From positions 1 through 20,610 of IMG/VR virus record IMGVR_UViG_3300042368_000805: a stretch of 20,610 nt of DNA, one strand, 5' to 3'. The position numbers and the translations under genes are program-made. This DNA is from a virus. This document shows positions 13,231-20,610 of this stretch, piece by piece; position 1 is the stretch's first letter; every line of letters starts with the position of its first letter. A model generated the notes under the pieces. It was not told where the DNA came from. It ran no database searches and was given only the letters and a program-made list of their open reading frames with translations.

Positions 13231-15348
13231 TTAAACTCCTACAAGCCTATAAGTTCCCGCTGGAAGCGGTGATCCAACCGTTATTCTTACATTAGTGGCA
13301 GAAGTGCCCTTAATGCTAACATACATAACTTCAAAATCGTTACTATTATCTTTAAGCTGCCAGATTGCTAGCCTTGCATCAATACCAGAAACAGTAACGT
13401 CTTTTGTCGTATCGCTGCCATTCCACGAGGTATCATAATATACTCGACTTCCACCGACTTGTTTAATGGAAAGCCCAGTATCAATGTAAACGTTTGCGTC
13501 AGTCGTAAGGTAGTATGCACGACCTGGCGTAGAAGACGAAGCAGATGGCAAAGTATCTACATTCTCAAGTCTTAGGCCTTTATGCTGGCCTGCAGAGTAG
13601 ATATCTTTCCATCTTTTTGAGCTATGGCCAAGATCTGTTCCCGCCCACTCCGTTGTGTACGAGGCATCCGTAAATGGTCTTAAATTACTCTTTGCTTGGA
13701 TAGATCCTTTTGTAGCATTCGATGTGCTTTCTAGGTCTAGGCTTTCACCAGCAGCAGTTCCGCCAATAAGTTCTTGCCCGCCAGCGCGTCCTGCTAGTAG
13801 CGCAAACTGTGTGTGTCCTGCGTCTCCAGTTGTAAGACCGCTAAGTGATCCGTGAGCTATTTCTGTATCAGGAGCAGATGCAAGCCAATTACTTCCATCA
13901 TAAAACAAGCTGTCGCCTGGCTGTGCTGGCTGAGTTTGAGTAATGTCTCTAAATCTGATGAATCTTAGTGTAGATAAACTTTGAATTGGTATATTAACAA
14001 ACTCTGTTTTTATAGAACCATAAAAAGATAGATAAATATCTTTAAATTTATAAGAAGATGAACCCAAATCATAAGCAATATCAGTGGATGGAAGAATGCT
14101 GCCGCCAGAGACAACGGAAGCACCTGATGTAACTAAATTAATTCCTGTTCCGGAGGAAATATTGTTTGCATCAAAAATAAGATTGTCGACTGTTAGAGAT
14201 GAGTCAGTGCCGCTTATGGTGACAAACGAATTTGTGACATACAGAGGACTTTGTAATCTTGTTTCGTTTCCAAGATTAATTTTTCCTGTTCCAGTGGCAT
14301 AAATATTTAAGCTTTTATCTGTTCCAACAGCAGTCAATGTATTTGTGCTGATTTGACATTCGCCAGCGTTCAATATGCTGCATGATAATGAACTTGTAGT
14401 CGTAAGATTTAAAGCGTTTAAACTTACAGTTGGTGTCGCACATGCAATATTGCCGTTAGTGAACGTAAAGTCTGCGATCTGTGATCCAGATGGTAAGCTT
14501 AAGCCACTTGTAAGGTTAAGCGAGTCAGCGTAAAGATCTCCAGTGGTGCGGATATCGTTATCAAGAAAGTCTACTTCTCCAGTAGTGTCTGTGATAACGC
14601 CATTGCCCATAGTCATTGTGCCAGCGGTTACATCTCCGCCAGTTACAAGATCACTTGAGCCAAAATCAATTTCACCAGAGGTATCTGCTATAGATCCGCT
14701 GGTGATTGTCATTGTTCCTGATGTGATCTCGTCTGTCCAAACCTTTAGCCAGCGTTCATCTGTTGTGCCGAGCTCTAATGCGCTATCTGTTGTTGGTCTA
14801 AAGTCATCTGTTACCTGTACATAACCTGTCTGCGGACCAGCACCGTCGCCAGAGTTGGCAGACAGCGTCATATTGGTGTTAGCAGATGCTCCACCAAATA
14901 TTCTTTGACCGGCATATAATCCAGTAATTGGTGTGCCTGTCTCATCTGCGTCATCATGTCCAATCTTTTGAACATAAAGACCAAGAGTTTGATCTTGCCA
15001 TGCAGACAAAATAGACTGGCTAGACCAATCTACATCGTAAATCTTATGCCAGCTAGGGGCAGCTTCACCTTCGCGTTGTTCCCATCGATAACCAGCACTG
15101 CGGCCATCACCATCGTCATTTACGACTCGGTAATCAGCAAGAGTGTTTCCTGTCAAAGGAAGATCTGCTGGGGTTGGTACTGCTGCTTTTGCGTTTGGAT
15201 AAATAACAGCGACTAGATAATCTAGCGCGCCTTGCATGTTTGTGACGTCTGGCAGATTTGGATTTGAATATCCAAAGTCAGACATGTTGTGAACAAAAGG
15301 ATGCTGGTTCTGATTCCAGATTTGGAATCTATGATGGTTAAAGATCAT
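13231..15348 (-). CDS. Long modular tail fibre protein with repeated DLGSS...KDIY motifs, 705 aa
   Basis: The N-terminal part (to about 115) has PADLPLTGNTLADYRVVNDD and PSWHKIYDVDW, a conserved-looking attachment domain. Residues 207-270 are two tandem 32-residue units. Three copies of a fibre motif occur: LELGTTDERWLKVW (191-204), YDLGSSSYKFKDIYLS (426-441) and TDLGHSSKRWKDIYSAG (571-587). Residues 498-550 form another widespread module (AHGSLSGL, LLAGRAGGQELIGGTAAGES). The C-terminus (about 590-705) is a separate beta domain ending PLPAGTYRLVGV. AGGAG lies 7 bases before the ATG. It is the first fibre gene after the coat region, so it may be the one anchored to the virion. Confidence 0.8.
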   Translation of the reverse strand: MIFNHHRFQIWNQNQHPFVHNMSDFGYSNPNLPDVTNMQGALDYLVAVIYPNAKAAVPTPADLPLTGNTLADYRVVNDDGDGRSAGYRWEQREGEAAPSWHKIYDVDWSSQSILSAWQDQTLGLYVQKIGHDDADETGTPITGLYAGQRIFGGASANTNMTLSANSGDGAGPQTGYVQVTDDFRPTTDSALELGTTDERWLKVWTDEITSGTMTITSGSIADTSGEIDFGSSDLVTGGDVTAGTMTMGNGVITDTTGEVDFLDNDIRTTGDLYADSLNLTSGLSLPSGSQIADFTFTNGNIACATPTVSLNALNLTTTSSLSCSILNAGECQISTNTLTAVGTDKSLNIYATGTGKINLGNETRLQSPLYVTNSFVTISGTDSSLTVDNLIFDANNISSGTGINLVTSGASVVSGGSILPSTDIAYDLGSSSYKFKDIYLSFYGSIKTEFVNIPIQSLSTLRFIRFRDITQTQPAQPGDSLFYDGSNWLASAPDTEIAHGSLSGLTTGDAGHTQFALLAGRAGGQELIGGTAAGESLDLESTSNATKGSIQAKSNLRPFTDASYTTEWAGTDLGHSSKRWKDIYSAGQHKGLRLENVDTLPSASSSTPGRAYYLTTDANVYIDTGLSIKQVGGSRVYYDTSWNGSDTTKDVTVSGIDARLAIWQLKDNSNDFEVMYVSIKGTSATNVRITVGSPLPAGTYRLVGV
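14539..14730 (-). repeat. Tandem 32-residue repeat in the 705-aa fibre
   Basis: Residues 207-238 and 239-270 align without gaps, sharing SGTMT/AGTMTM, DTSGEIDF/DTTGEVDF and a D-[LI]-x-T-x-G end. A degenerate third unit (DLYADSLNLTSG) follows. Such units fit the rungs of a beta-helical or triple-stranded shaft (inference). Confidence 0.75.
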
Positions 15349-15366
15349 CCTTGATCTCCTACTATC

Positions 15367-15591
15367 TTAAAAAAGCTCCCAAGAAGCATCCCAGGTTGCT
15401 GTGTCTTCTTTCATGTAAAGCACGCGACTGGACAGCCCGTCGTATGCATATCTTACCACAGAACATGGCGTGCCGTCTGCTGCATCGGCCCGAACAGTGT
15501 AAACATATTGCATGCGACCAGATCCATCATATTCGCAATGTTGTTTAACTAGCTCATGTGCTTGGGTTTTTAAATGGCCGGTATCCGCCAT
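15367..15591 (-). CDS. Small phage protein after the coat gene, 74 aa
   Basis: The ATG at 15591 has GGAGG five bases upstream. The sequence contains CEYDGSGRMQYVYTVRADAA and YAYDGLSSRVLYMKEDTATW, a beta-rich pattern I recall from small phage proteins near fibre genes, with no named function. It lies alone between the coat gene (after a hairpin) and the first fibre. A fibre-assembly or virion accessory role is possible, but nothing in the sequence proves it. Confidence 0.75.
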   Translation of the reverse strand: MADTGHLKTQAHELVKQHCEYDGSGRMQYVYTVRADAADGTPCSVVRYAYDGLSSRVLYMKEDTATWDASWELF

Positions 15592-15608
15592 AAATCCTCC
15601 AGTTAGAA

Positions 15609-15653
15609 GGGGAGAAGCATGACCGTCCTAGCCATGCCCTCCCCCCGTTTTTT
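15609..15653 (+). terminator. Hairpin with a T6 tract facing the plus strand, downstream of the coat gene
   Basis: On the plus strand GGGGAG + GCATG (15609-15614, 15617-15621) pair with CATGC + CTCCCC (15633-15637, 15639-15644) around an 11-base loop. CCG and six T (15648-15653) follow. The shape is that of an intrinsic terminator, but for plus-strand transcription, opposite to all genes here. Read in the operon direction, the same stem is preceded by A6 and followed by TTCTAA, a poor terminator. It may instead be a processing or mRNA-stability hairpin at the 3' end of the coat message. Confidence 0.55.
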
Positions 15654-15658
15654 AGCTG

Positions 15659-16912
15659 TTAGTAAGCGACAGTGTGCATGATTGCGTTATGGCCTGGGGC
15701 GTTAACCTCAAGCTGCCCGAAAAGGCACATGTCGACTACGTATTTGAAGCCATCGGTTCCACGGACTTCAAAATATTCCTTACCTTCTGGGGACTTGCGC
15801 TTACGGAAGCCACCGCGAGTACGGAATACCATTGACTTAAGATCAAGGTACATAATCACGTCGTCGTCCATCTCTACGATGCCAACGAGTTTCAATGTTC
15901 CCTTAACAGAAGTGATCTCAATCTCTGTCCAGCCGTAGATCGAAGCAGATGGCTGCTTAGTAACTGCGAATGGACCTTTTTGAGTCTCAAGAAGCTTCAT
16001 AACAGAGCCAAGGTGCTTAAACGACATAAGAATCGTGTTAGCATTACCTTTAGCTTTGCGACGAACTTCAGTGTATCCATCGAACAATTTGTCGAGGATG
16101 TTGGATGCTGTAACAGCAGATCCATCGATGTTTACAGCTTGCAAAATTGGGTAAGCAAGTTTGCTAACACCGTGAACAGTTGCAGAACCACCGTTTGCAG
16201 AGCTCAAAAGAACTTCGCGAATCGATGTGAAAGATCCTGCAAGTGCACCTGGATGATAACATTTTGCTGCAGCAGAAACTGTGTAAGCAGAAACGTCAAC
16301 AGCCAAACCAGCGCGAGAAGCGGAAACCGTTACAGTTCCAGTTCCAGTTGTTGCTGCGTTAACGTCAATTGCAATGACGTAAACAGTCAATGGTGCGCTG
16401 TTTGAGTCATCAAGAACAAGTTTTTGGCCAAGTTGGAAACGGTCGATGTGGTCAACTTCAAATTGACCGCCAGCCGTACCATCAGTAACCAATTGAGCAA
16501 AGTGGCTTCCAGCACCCAAAGATGTGGAGACAACTTGCTTGAAGTAATCAACCATTGCATCAACTTCACCTGGAAGAATCTTCAGGAAAGTTGCTTCAGG
16601 AATCTTACCTTCAGCGTCCATAAGGTCGCGGTGGTTGAAAACAAGAGAAGCCCAAGCTTCTACATAGCTATCAATCGAACCACGAACATATTGGCTTTGA
16701 GAGATGTCAGAAACATCTGCCAATTGACCAAACTCAACAGAAGATGCACCAGCGCCTTTGAAAGGAACGATGATCTTCGAGCCTTGCCAGCCATTGTCGA
16801 TTTCGAGGTTAGAAAGGAACCAGTCACGCTTGACCAATTCTTCCATAATCATTCTGTTCGGTAGATACTCATTGAGCATCGACTGAAACGAGCTATTTAC
16901 TACAGTTGCCAT
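15659..16912 (-). CDS. Major capsid (coat) protein, HK97-fold type, 417 aa
   Basis: It lies directly after the scaffold gene and has a strong ribosome binding site (AAGGAG, 6-7 bases before the ATG). The N-terminus (MLNEYLPNRMIMEELVKRDW) and GWQGSKIIVPFKGAGASSVE fit the N-arm and E-loop region of HK97-fold coat proteins. RGSIDSYVEAWASLVFNHRD and LKILPGEVDAMVDYFKQ would be the start of the spine helix. Residues about 150-230 (FQLGQKLVLDD, YVIAIDVNAATTGTGTVTVS) look like a beta insertion domain. ANTILMSFKHLGSVMKLLET falls in the A-domain. The fold assignment is by gene order and overall pattern. No protease gene or cleaved delta domain is seen, so maturation probably does not need proteolysis. 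Confidence 0.85.
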   Translation of the reverse strand: MATVVNSSFQSMLNEYLPNRMIMEELVKRDWFLSNLEIDNGWQGSKIIVPFKGAGASSVEFGQLADVSDISQSQYVRGSIDSYVEAWASLVFNHRDLMDAEGKIPEATFLKILPGEVDAMVDYFKQVVSTSLGAGSHFAQLVTDGTAGGQFEVDHIDRFQLGQKLVLDDSNSAPLTVYVIAIDVNAATTGTGTVTVSASRAGLAVDVSAYTVSAAAKCYHPGALAGSFTSIREVLLSSANGGSATVHGVSKLAYPILQAVNIDGSAVTASNILDKLFDGYTEVRRKAKGNANTILMSFKHLGSVMKLLETQKGPFAVTKQPSASIYGWTEIEITSVKGTLKLVGIVEMDDDVIMYLDLKSMVFRTRGGFRKRKSPEGKEYFEVRGTDGFKYVVDMCLFGQLEVNAPGHNAIMHTVAY

Positions 16913-16940
16913 TTCTCACTCCTTGAGAGATTTTGTTTTT

Positions 16941-17924
16941 TTAATATTGATCGCTTAGTTCTCGAGCCCGCTTCTTAAGATCGTCCAACGATTTCACTGT
17001 TGGCTTTACTGCACTTGTCCCGCGACCTTGAATGTTGGGGATGACTGGCTTTTGTGAAGGTTGCACTACTTGCGACACACCAGCAGTTGTAGCAGAACCT
17101 ATGGCTGGGTTAACTGCTCTCAAATGTTTGATGGCTTCACTGACGGCTACGTTTGCTGGGATGTCTTGTCCGCGAGCTGCGTATGCCTGACCAATCTGGA
17201 TACAGTAATCTTTAAAAGCTTCAGGGCTACCCATTCCAGCGTTGTATGCATCAGACACAGCCTTGGCCTCTGGTTGTGAAAGTGCAATATCAAGCTCAAA
17301 TGTTCGTTGCTGAACTGCAAACTGCTGCTGGCTTTGCTGCAATTGTTGGTTCTGCACCTCGTAATAACGAGCAGCTTCACGGGCTTGCTTGCTGGCTTCC
17401 CACTGAGCCTTCTGCTCAGGCGACATCTGCTCGCGTTTTACTAATTCTAAAGCATATCCTAAAATTTTATCTTTGGGAATATTAAGACCTTCAAAAAAGC
17501 TATCAAAATCATTCTCAGATACATACTTTCCAAGAATATCTAATGCTTTCTCTGTTTGAGCCATCTTTGCTTTAGTTTGTTCTAATTCTTCTTTAACAGC
17601 ATGATGTTTTGGCTTAATACTCTCAAGACCATAAGCTTTTTCATAAAGATCTTTTACTTTCTTCTCAATTTCTTGATTTTTAATAAATGGACGCATCCAT
17701 TCATCAATTTCATGATCTTTATCTAAAACTTTAAACTTGTAATTAGGAGCATATGTCTCAGCAGGCGTTACAACTTTGTCTGTTGTCTTTGGTCCGGCTT
17801 TTAATGCTTCTAGTCCAGTCCCAGATGGTGGCGTAGACGACTCTGCGGCAGGCGCTTCTGTGGCTACTGGTGCGGTTTCTGTTGCTGTTGCTGTGGTTTC
17901 TGTGACTGTAGACTCTAATTCCAT
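16941..17924 (-). CDS. Scaffolding protein, 327 aa
   Basis: The position between portal and coat genes, and the composition, indicate a scaffold. Residues 1-60 are Thr/Ala/Glu/Pro-rich and disordered. YKFKVLDKDHEIDEWMRPFI (62-81) starts a conserved-looking segment. Residues 85-215 are charged and Gln-rich helices. The C-terminus is a basic amphipathic helix (KSLDDLKKRARELSDQY), comparable with the coat-binding C-terminus of P22 scaffold. AAGGAG lies 7 bases before the ATG, which overlaps the portal stop as TAATG. Bases about 17440-17760 are markedly more AT-rich than the flanks. There is no protease domain. Confidence 0.85.
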   Translation of the reverse strand: MELESTVTETTATATETAPVATEAPAAESSTPPSGTGLEALKAGPKTTDKVVTPAETYAPNYKFKVLDKDHEIDEWMRPFIKNQEIEKKVKDLYEKAYGLESIKPKHHAVKEELEQTKAKMAQTEKALDILGKYVSENDFDSFFEGLNIPKDKILGYALELVKREQMSPEQKAQWEASKQAREAARYYEVQNQQLQQSQQQFAVQQRTFELDIALSQPEAKAVSDAYNAGMGSPEAFKDYCIQIGQAYAARGQDIPANVAVSEAIKHLRAVNPAIGSATTAGVSQVVQPSQKPVIPNIQGRGTSAVKPTVKSLDDLKKRARELSDQY

Positions 17925-20017
17925 TACATAACTCCTTCAGGGCTTTGCTGGCCCATTTGTTGCCCAGATTGGCCAAGGAGCATACCGGCTACCTCTGCAA
18001 CCTGTGCTTGGTTCATTTGCTGCATAGCATCTTGCGTCATTCCCTGCTGTTGAAGCTGTTTTAGCAACCAATCTAGGGCCTGATACGGAATCCTTACACG
18101 TTTAGGTGCTTTTGTTGGATCTGTATCTGGCACATACATATCGGCAGCAACCATCGCGCCACCAGTAGGGATAAATTCAGACTGAGCAGCCTTGAGTGCA
18201 GCAGCTTCGTTAGCTTGCTTCTCTAAATGATACTGCTCGTATTGCATATATAGCTCTTGAACCTCTGGAGCCAACAATCCGAAGTCTCTTTCCTTCTTTC
18301 TTTTCGCAACTTGCTTAAGAACATACTGCGAATCATCGCTTGGAGAGATCTGCGGCATCTCGCCACGCTCAATTGCAAGGAAATCGTTCTTAACGTTACG
18401 CTCATTGATCGTAAAGTCACCAAACGCCTCTTGCCAGTTAGCAAAAGGAAACTGTGTGATGAGTTTTCCGATGTCATCGCGCTGTAAGTTAGTGCCAACA
18501 TACTGCATGATGTGATTAAGCACCAAAGTCTTACCTAGCTTTGTCTCAATTGTTTCAAGTTGGTCTTCTACTTTGATTAAATGAGACAACGGAGTGGTTG
18601 TTTTAAACTCTGCGATGTTAATTATCTCTGCGCGACCAATGGCAGCGATAAGTTCGTCGCCTTCAAGGTAGAATTTGGCTAGATCTAGGTATTTTTCACA
18701 GATCTCAACAAGAAACTCACCAAACTTTTCAGCATAAATGGAGAATTTCTGTGTCTGATTCATGCTGCGAAAAAGCATAGCCATGGGATCTAAATTGGTC
18801 TGTTTTTCCTGATCTACGAGGTCAATCATGAGTGCGCGGTTCATCTCCTGCTCATTCATGGCTATGTATTCGTAGAATTGCTCCCCGTTCCTGCCAGGAA
18901 GAATGGTTGGCGGCTGGCCTTGGTATGTGATACCTCGCACGCCAGGAAGAAGACTACCTTGGGATACCTTTGTCCCCGATTGATATAGGATTTTATCTTC
19001 CGCAATAGTGATACCGTGAAGCGCGACCTGCGACGACGCACGATTTATTTCCGCCTGCCAAGGCCTAGCAACCTTAACAATGCTAGTGGCCCTTGCTTTA
19101 GTAGGATGTTCATCAAAACCTTTCCAAGCAATCGGGAAGATCCCAGCAGGTAATGGCCCCTCTTCAAGGATGCCCGCTTTTGTGGTGACGTAAAAGTATC
19201 CCTCTGGATACTCTGGAGAAGGCTTAAAGTAGTATTCAAGGAGTAGAGTTTGATCTTTTTCACGTCCGTACCCATTTTTTAATGAGTCAAACACAACAAA
19301 CTCTTCGGTGGATTCAGTAATGAGCTTTAGCTTATCTTCTTGGCCTTTATAGCGTTCTTTTAAGGCTTTGCTTGATTCAAGCTTCTCAATACCGATCCAG
19401 CGAGCGTCTTTCATCTGCATGCATGATGGATCTCTGAATATATTCTGACCGAAAACACGCTCAAACACAAATTCTCCAGAGAATACTGGCTTAGCTGGAT
19501 CTGCCATTGGCATGCCAGCCTCGTCGACCATAGGATTTCCAAGCTCGTCTGTGACGGACTCGTATCCTTTTAGTTTTCCCTTTGTTGGATCAAAAAAGAT
19601 CTTTACCGCACATTCACCGATCCCGCAGAAATCACCGCAGAGATCACGAATGAGAGCGTTTAGTTTATATTTGTTTTTTGCGTCTTCCCAGACAGCTTGA
19701 TTGAGCTCTGCAGACTTTTGATCTTGTAGCTCTGTTTGATTGCGAGGAACAATCGTTACACCAGGAGCTTGATTCATAATTGCGTTTACATAAATCCTGT
19801 GAGCTCTATGAAGCCAGTTTTTAGTAATGCGCAGCTGATATGGATCTGTTGTCGTGCCGTTAACACGATTTCTTTGCCAGAGATCATTAAGACGCTTAGA
19901 ATAATGTTCGCCACTAATAAGCAAGATGTTAGAGCGCATCTCACTTAAAACTTCTTTATCTAATGACTTTGCATCGTCGTGAAGTTTATTGAGCTCATCA
20001 ATTTTCATGGGCTTCAT
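17924..20017 (-). CDS. Portal protein (P22-like type), 697 aa
   Basis: The dodecameric portal is the DNA gate of the head. Length is close to P22 portal (725 aa). The N-terminus (MRSNILLISGEHYSKRLNDL, then RITKNWLHRAHRIYVNAIMN) and IRDLCGDFCGIGECAVKIFF fit the wing of P22-like portals. FERVFGQNIFRDPSCMQMKD and RPWQAEINRASSQVALHG fit the conserved crown/stem region. The C-terminus is Gln/Met-rich (barrel-like tail). The ATG at 20017 is chosen because AAGGAG lies 8 bases upstream; a TTG at 20020 is also in frame, and an ATG at 20008 is possible. It overlaps the upstream small gene by 20 bases and the scaffold start by one. Confidence 0.87.
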   Translation of the reverse strand: MKPMKIDELNKLHDDAKSLDKEVLSEMRSNILLISGEHYSKRLNDLWQRNRVNGTTTDPYQLRITKNWLHRAHRIYVNAIMNQAPGVTIVPRNQTELQDQKSAELNQAVWEDAKNKYKLNALIRDLCGDFCGIGECAVKIFFDPTKGKLKGYESVTDELGNPMVDEAGMPMADPAKPVFSGEFVFERVFGQNIFRDPSCMQMKDARWIGIEKLESSKALKERYKGQEDKLKLITESTEEFVVFDSLKNGYGREKDQTLLLEYYFKPSPEYPEGYFYVTTKAGILEEGPLPAGIFPIAWKGFDEHPTKARATSIVKVARPWQAEINRASSQVALHGITIAEDKILYQSGTKVSQGSLLPGVRGITYQGQPPTILPGRNGEQFYEYIAMNEQEMNRALMIDLVDQEKQTNLDPMAMLFRSMNQTQKFSIYAEKFGEFLVEICEKYLDLAKFYLEGDELIAAIGRAEIINIAEFKTTTPLSHLIKVEDQLETIETKLGKTLVLNHIMQYVGTNLQRDDIGKLITQFPFANWQEAFGDFTINERNVKNDFLAIERGEMPQISPSDDSQYVLKQVAKRKKERDFGLLAPEVQELYMQYEQYHLEKQANEAAALKAAQSEFIPTGGAMVAADMYVPDTDPTKAPKRVRIPYQALDWLLKQLQQQGMTQDAMQQMNQAQVAEVAGMLLGQSGQQMGQQSPEGVM

Positions 20018-20315
20018 CAAATGCTCTCCTTTGCTCTACGTTTAATACTTCACGCTCAAAGCCAAATGGATCGTCAATCATTAACTGAGAAAGGCGAACA
20101 TCGTTCATTAGTTCTTTGTCGATAGCAGTTGGTTTTTTAACATCATATGCATCAACAAAGTTTCCTACCTCTTGGCTTTTTTCTAAGAAAAACTCGACTT
20201 CAAAATCTGTTGTTTTGATTTTGCTTACGCCAAGTTTTCGACATTCGTTTATAATACCAAGAAGTTTGTATCTTTTGCTAGTTGCCGTACATTTCGTTCC
20301 AGGCTGCGACTTCAT
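19998..20315 (-). CDS. Small conserved-looking protein between terminase and portal, 105 aa
   Basis: The frame is open between the terminase end and the portal start. The best-looking segment is KRYKLLGIINECRKLGVSKI followed by KTTDFEVEFFLE, a short helix then strands, a pattern I associate with small pre-portal phage proteins of unknown function. The rest is charged (LMIDDPFGFEREVLN). The ATG at 20315 overlaps terminase by 38 bases; an earlier ATG at 20354 would overlap by 77. Neither has a convincing ribosome binding site. No in-frame ATG, GTG or TTG follows in the next 30 codons, so the overlap appears real. Confidence 0.6.
   Translation of the reverse strand: MKSQPGTKCTATSKRYKLLGIINECRKLGVSKIKTTDFEVEFFLEKSQEVGNFVDAYDVKKPTAIDKELMNDVRLSQLMIDDPFGFEREVLNVEQRRAFDEAHEN
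20026..20031 (-). promoter_or_regulatory. Ribosome binding site of the portal gene
   Basis: AAGGAG lies 8 bases before ATG 20017 and 5 bases before TTG 20020, inside the end of the upstream small gene. It favours the ATG as the true start. Confidence 0.7.
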
Positions 20316-20610
20316 CTCTAAAGGCTTGCCACTCGTCTTTCGTCTGGTCTTCATCTAACATCTCCCCGCGACGCTGCTTGATTTGCCATTCCATGAACTT
20401 TTCTTTAGTCCATCTAGTATCAGGCACTTCTTCTCTTTCGTCATCATCAATTTTTAAATTTGGAGCAATTTTAACAAAATCCCATGGAATTAACTTTAAA
20501 ACATATCTTAAAGCGTCAGTTAGATCGTCTTGGAATTTTCTGTTCTTCTCGCCAGCAGGAACAGACATTAACTCTGTGACAAGCTTACGATTATCGTAAA
20601 CTCCTTCATC
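20278..20610 (-). CDS. terL: Terminase large subunit, C-terminal 110 residues (cut by the right edge)
   Basis: The frame is open to the window edge, entering with DEGVYDNRKLVTELMSVPAG. KFQDDLTDALRYVL is the typical final motif of the RNase-H-like nuclease domain of large terminases, where an Asp helps bind metal. A charged 70-residue tail follows (LKIDDDEREEVPDTRW, RRGEMLDEDQTKDEW), longer than in many homologues and possibly the portal-binding end. An internal ATG at 20568 is not the start. The order terminase, small gene, portal supports the call. The ATPase domain lies outside the window. Confidence 0.82.
   Translation of the reverse strand, partial: DEGVYDNRKLVTELMSVPAGEKNRKFQDDLTDALRYVLKLIPWDFVKIAPNLKIDDDEREEVPDTRWTKEKFMEWQIKQRRGEMLDEDQTKDEWQAFRDEVAAWNEMYGN

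Noticed and set aside
14543-14824. Plus-strand repetitive frame of 93 codons
   Set aside because: Its repeats are the reverse strand of the 32-residue fibre repeat; no independent gene signals.
15980-16864. Two plus-strand frames, one very Cys/Ser-rich, opposite the coat gene
   Set aside because: Both are antisense to the well-supported coat protein. The Cys/Ser richness comes from reverse reading of Ala/Thr/Glu codons.
16913-16940. Small hairpin around the coat gene ribosome binding site (TCTC...GAGA)
   Set aside because: Only a 4-base stem; too weak to call a control element.
1-20610. Search by eye for tRNA genes, CRISPR arrays, insertion sequences, att sites and promoters
   Set aside because: No cloverleaf, regular spaced repeats, transposase or terminal inverted repeats were seen, and there is no intergenic space above 67 bases in which to place a convincing promoter.

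Overview
The window is an interior piece of a tailed-phage late (virion structure) module, from a free phage or a prophage. Every gene I can support lies on the minus strand, so the operon reads from 20610 down to 1. Both ends are cut: the large terminase subunit enters at the right edge and a large ejection-type protein leaves at the left edge. The set portal, scaffold, coat, gp6/gp11-like adaptor, one very large beta-rich hub and a string of Ala/Gln-rich internal virion proteins, with no tape measure, tail tube or baseplate genes, points to a short-tailed (podovirus-like) virus. A lipoprotein signal peptide with an outer-membrane-compatible +2 residue suggests a Gram-negative host. I cannot name the host or phage genus.

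Layout in transcription order: (1) 20610-19998, end of terminase and a small unknown protein; (2) 20017-15659, portal, scaffold and major coat protein, followed by a small conserved-looking protein at 15591-15367; (3) 15348-9301, a receptor-binding block of three long modular fibre proteins and one small free-standing copy of a fibre tip module; (4) 9291-8024, an exported lipoprotein and a small structural-looking protein; (5) 8021-4373, the tail hub/stabilisation protein, a 105-residue protein and the head-tail adaptor; (6) 4373-1, six genes of the internal core/ejection type, including a GNAT-fold protein matching T7 gp13 in size and place and a 50-residue gene with a SKAQMKFM-type motif.

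The genes should act together in one assembly pathway. Terminase packages DNA through the portal into a shell built on the scaffold. The adaptor and hub close the portal vertex, fibres attach to the hub, and the internal proteins are ejected to carry DNA across the cell envelope. Packing is very tight: the largest gap is 67 bases, and five junctions downstream of the portal share the one-base stop/start overlap TAATG. No promoter, tRNA, integrase, lysis gene, insertion sequence or CRISPR array is visible.

Most worth a second look: two short beta modules that appear to be inserted in the hub protein; the six-cysteine lipoprotein inside the tail operon; the duplicated fibre tip; the T7-gp13-like GNAT protein; an N-terminal peptide repeat in the ejection protein kept at protein level despite synonymous drift; a hairpin after the coat gene whose T-run faces against the operon; and sharp base-composition patches inside single genes.
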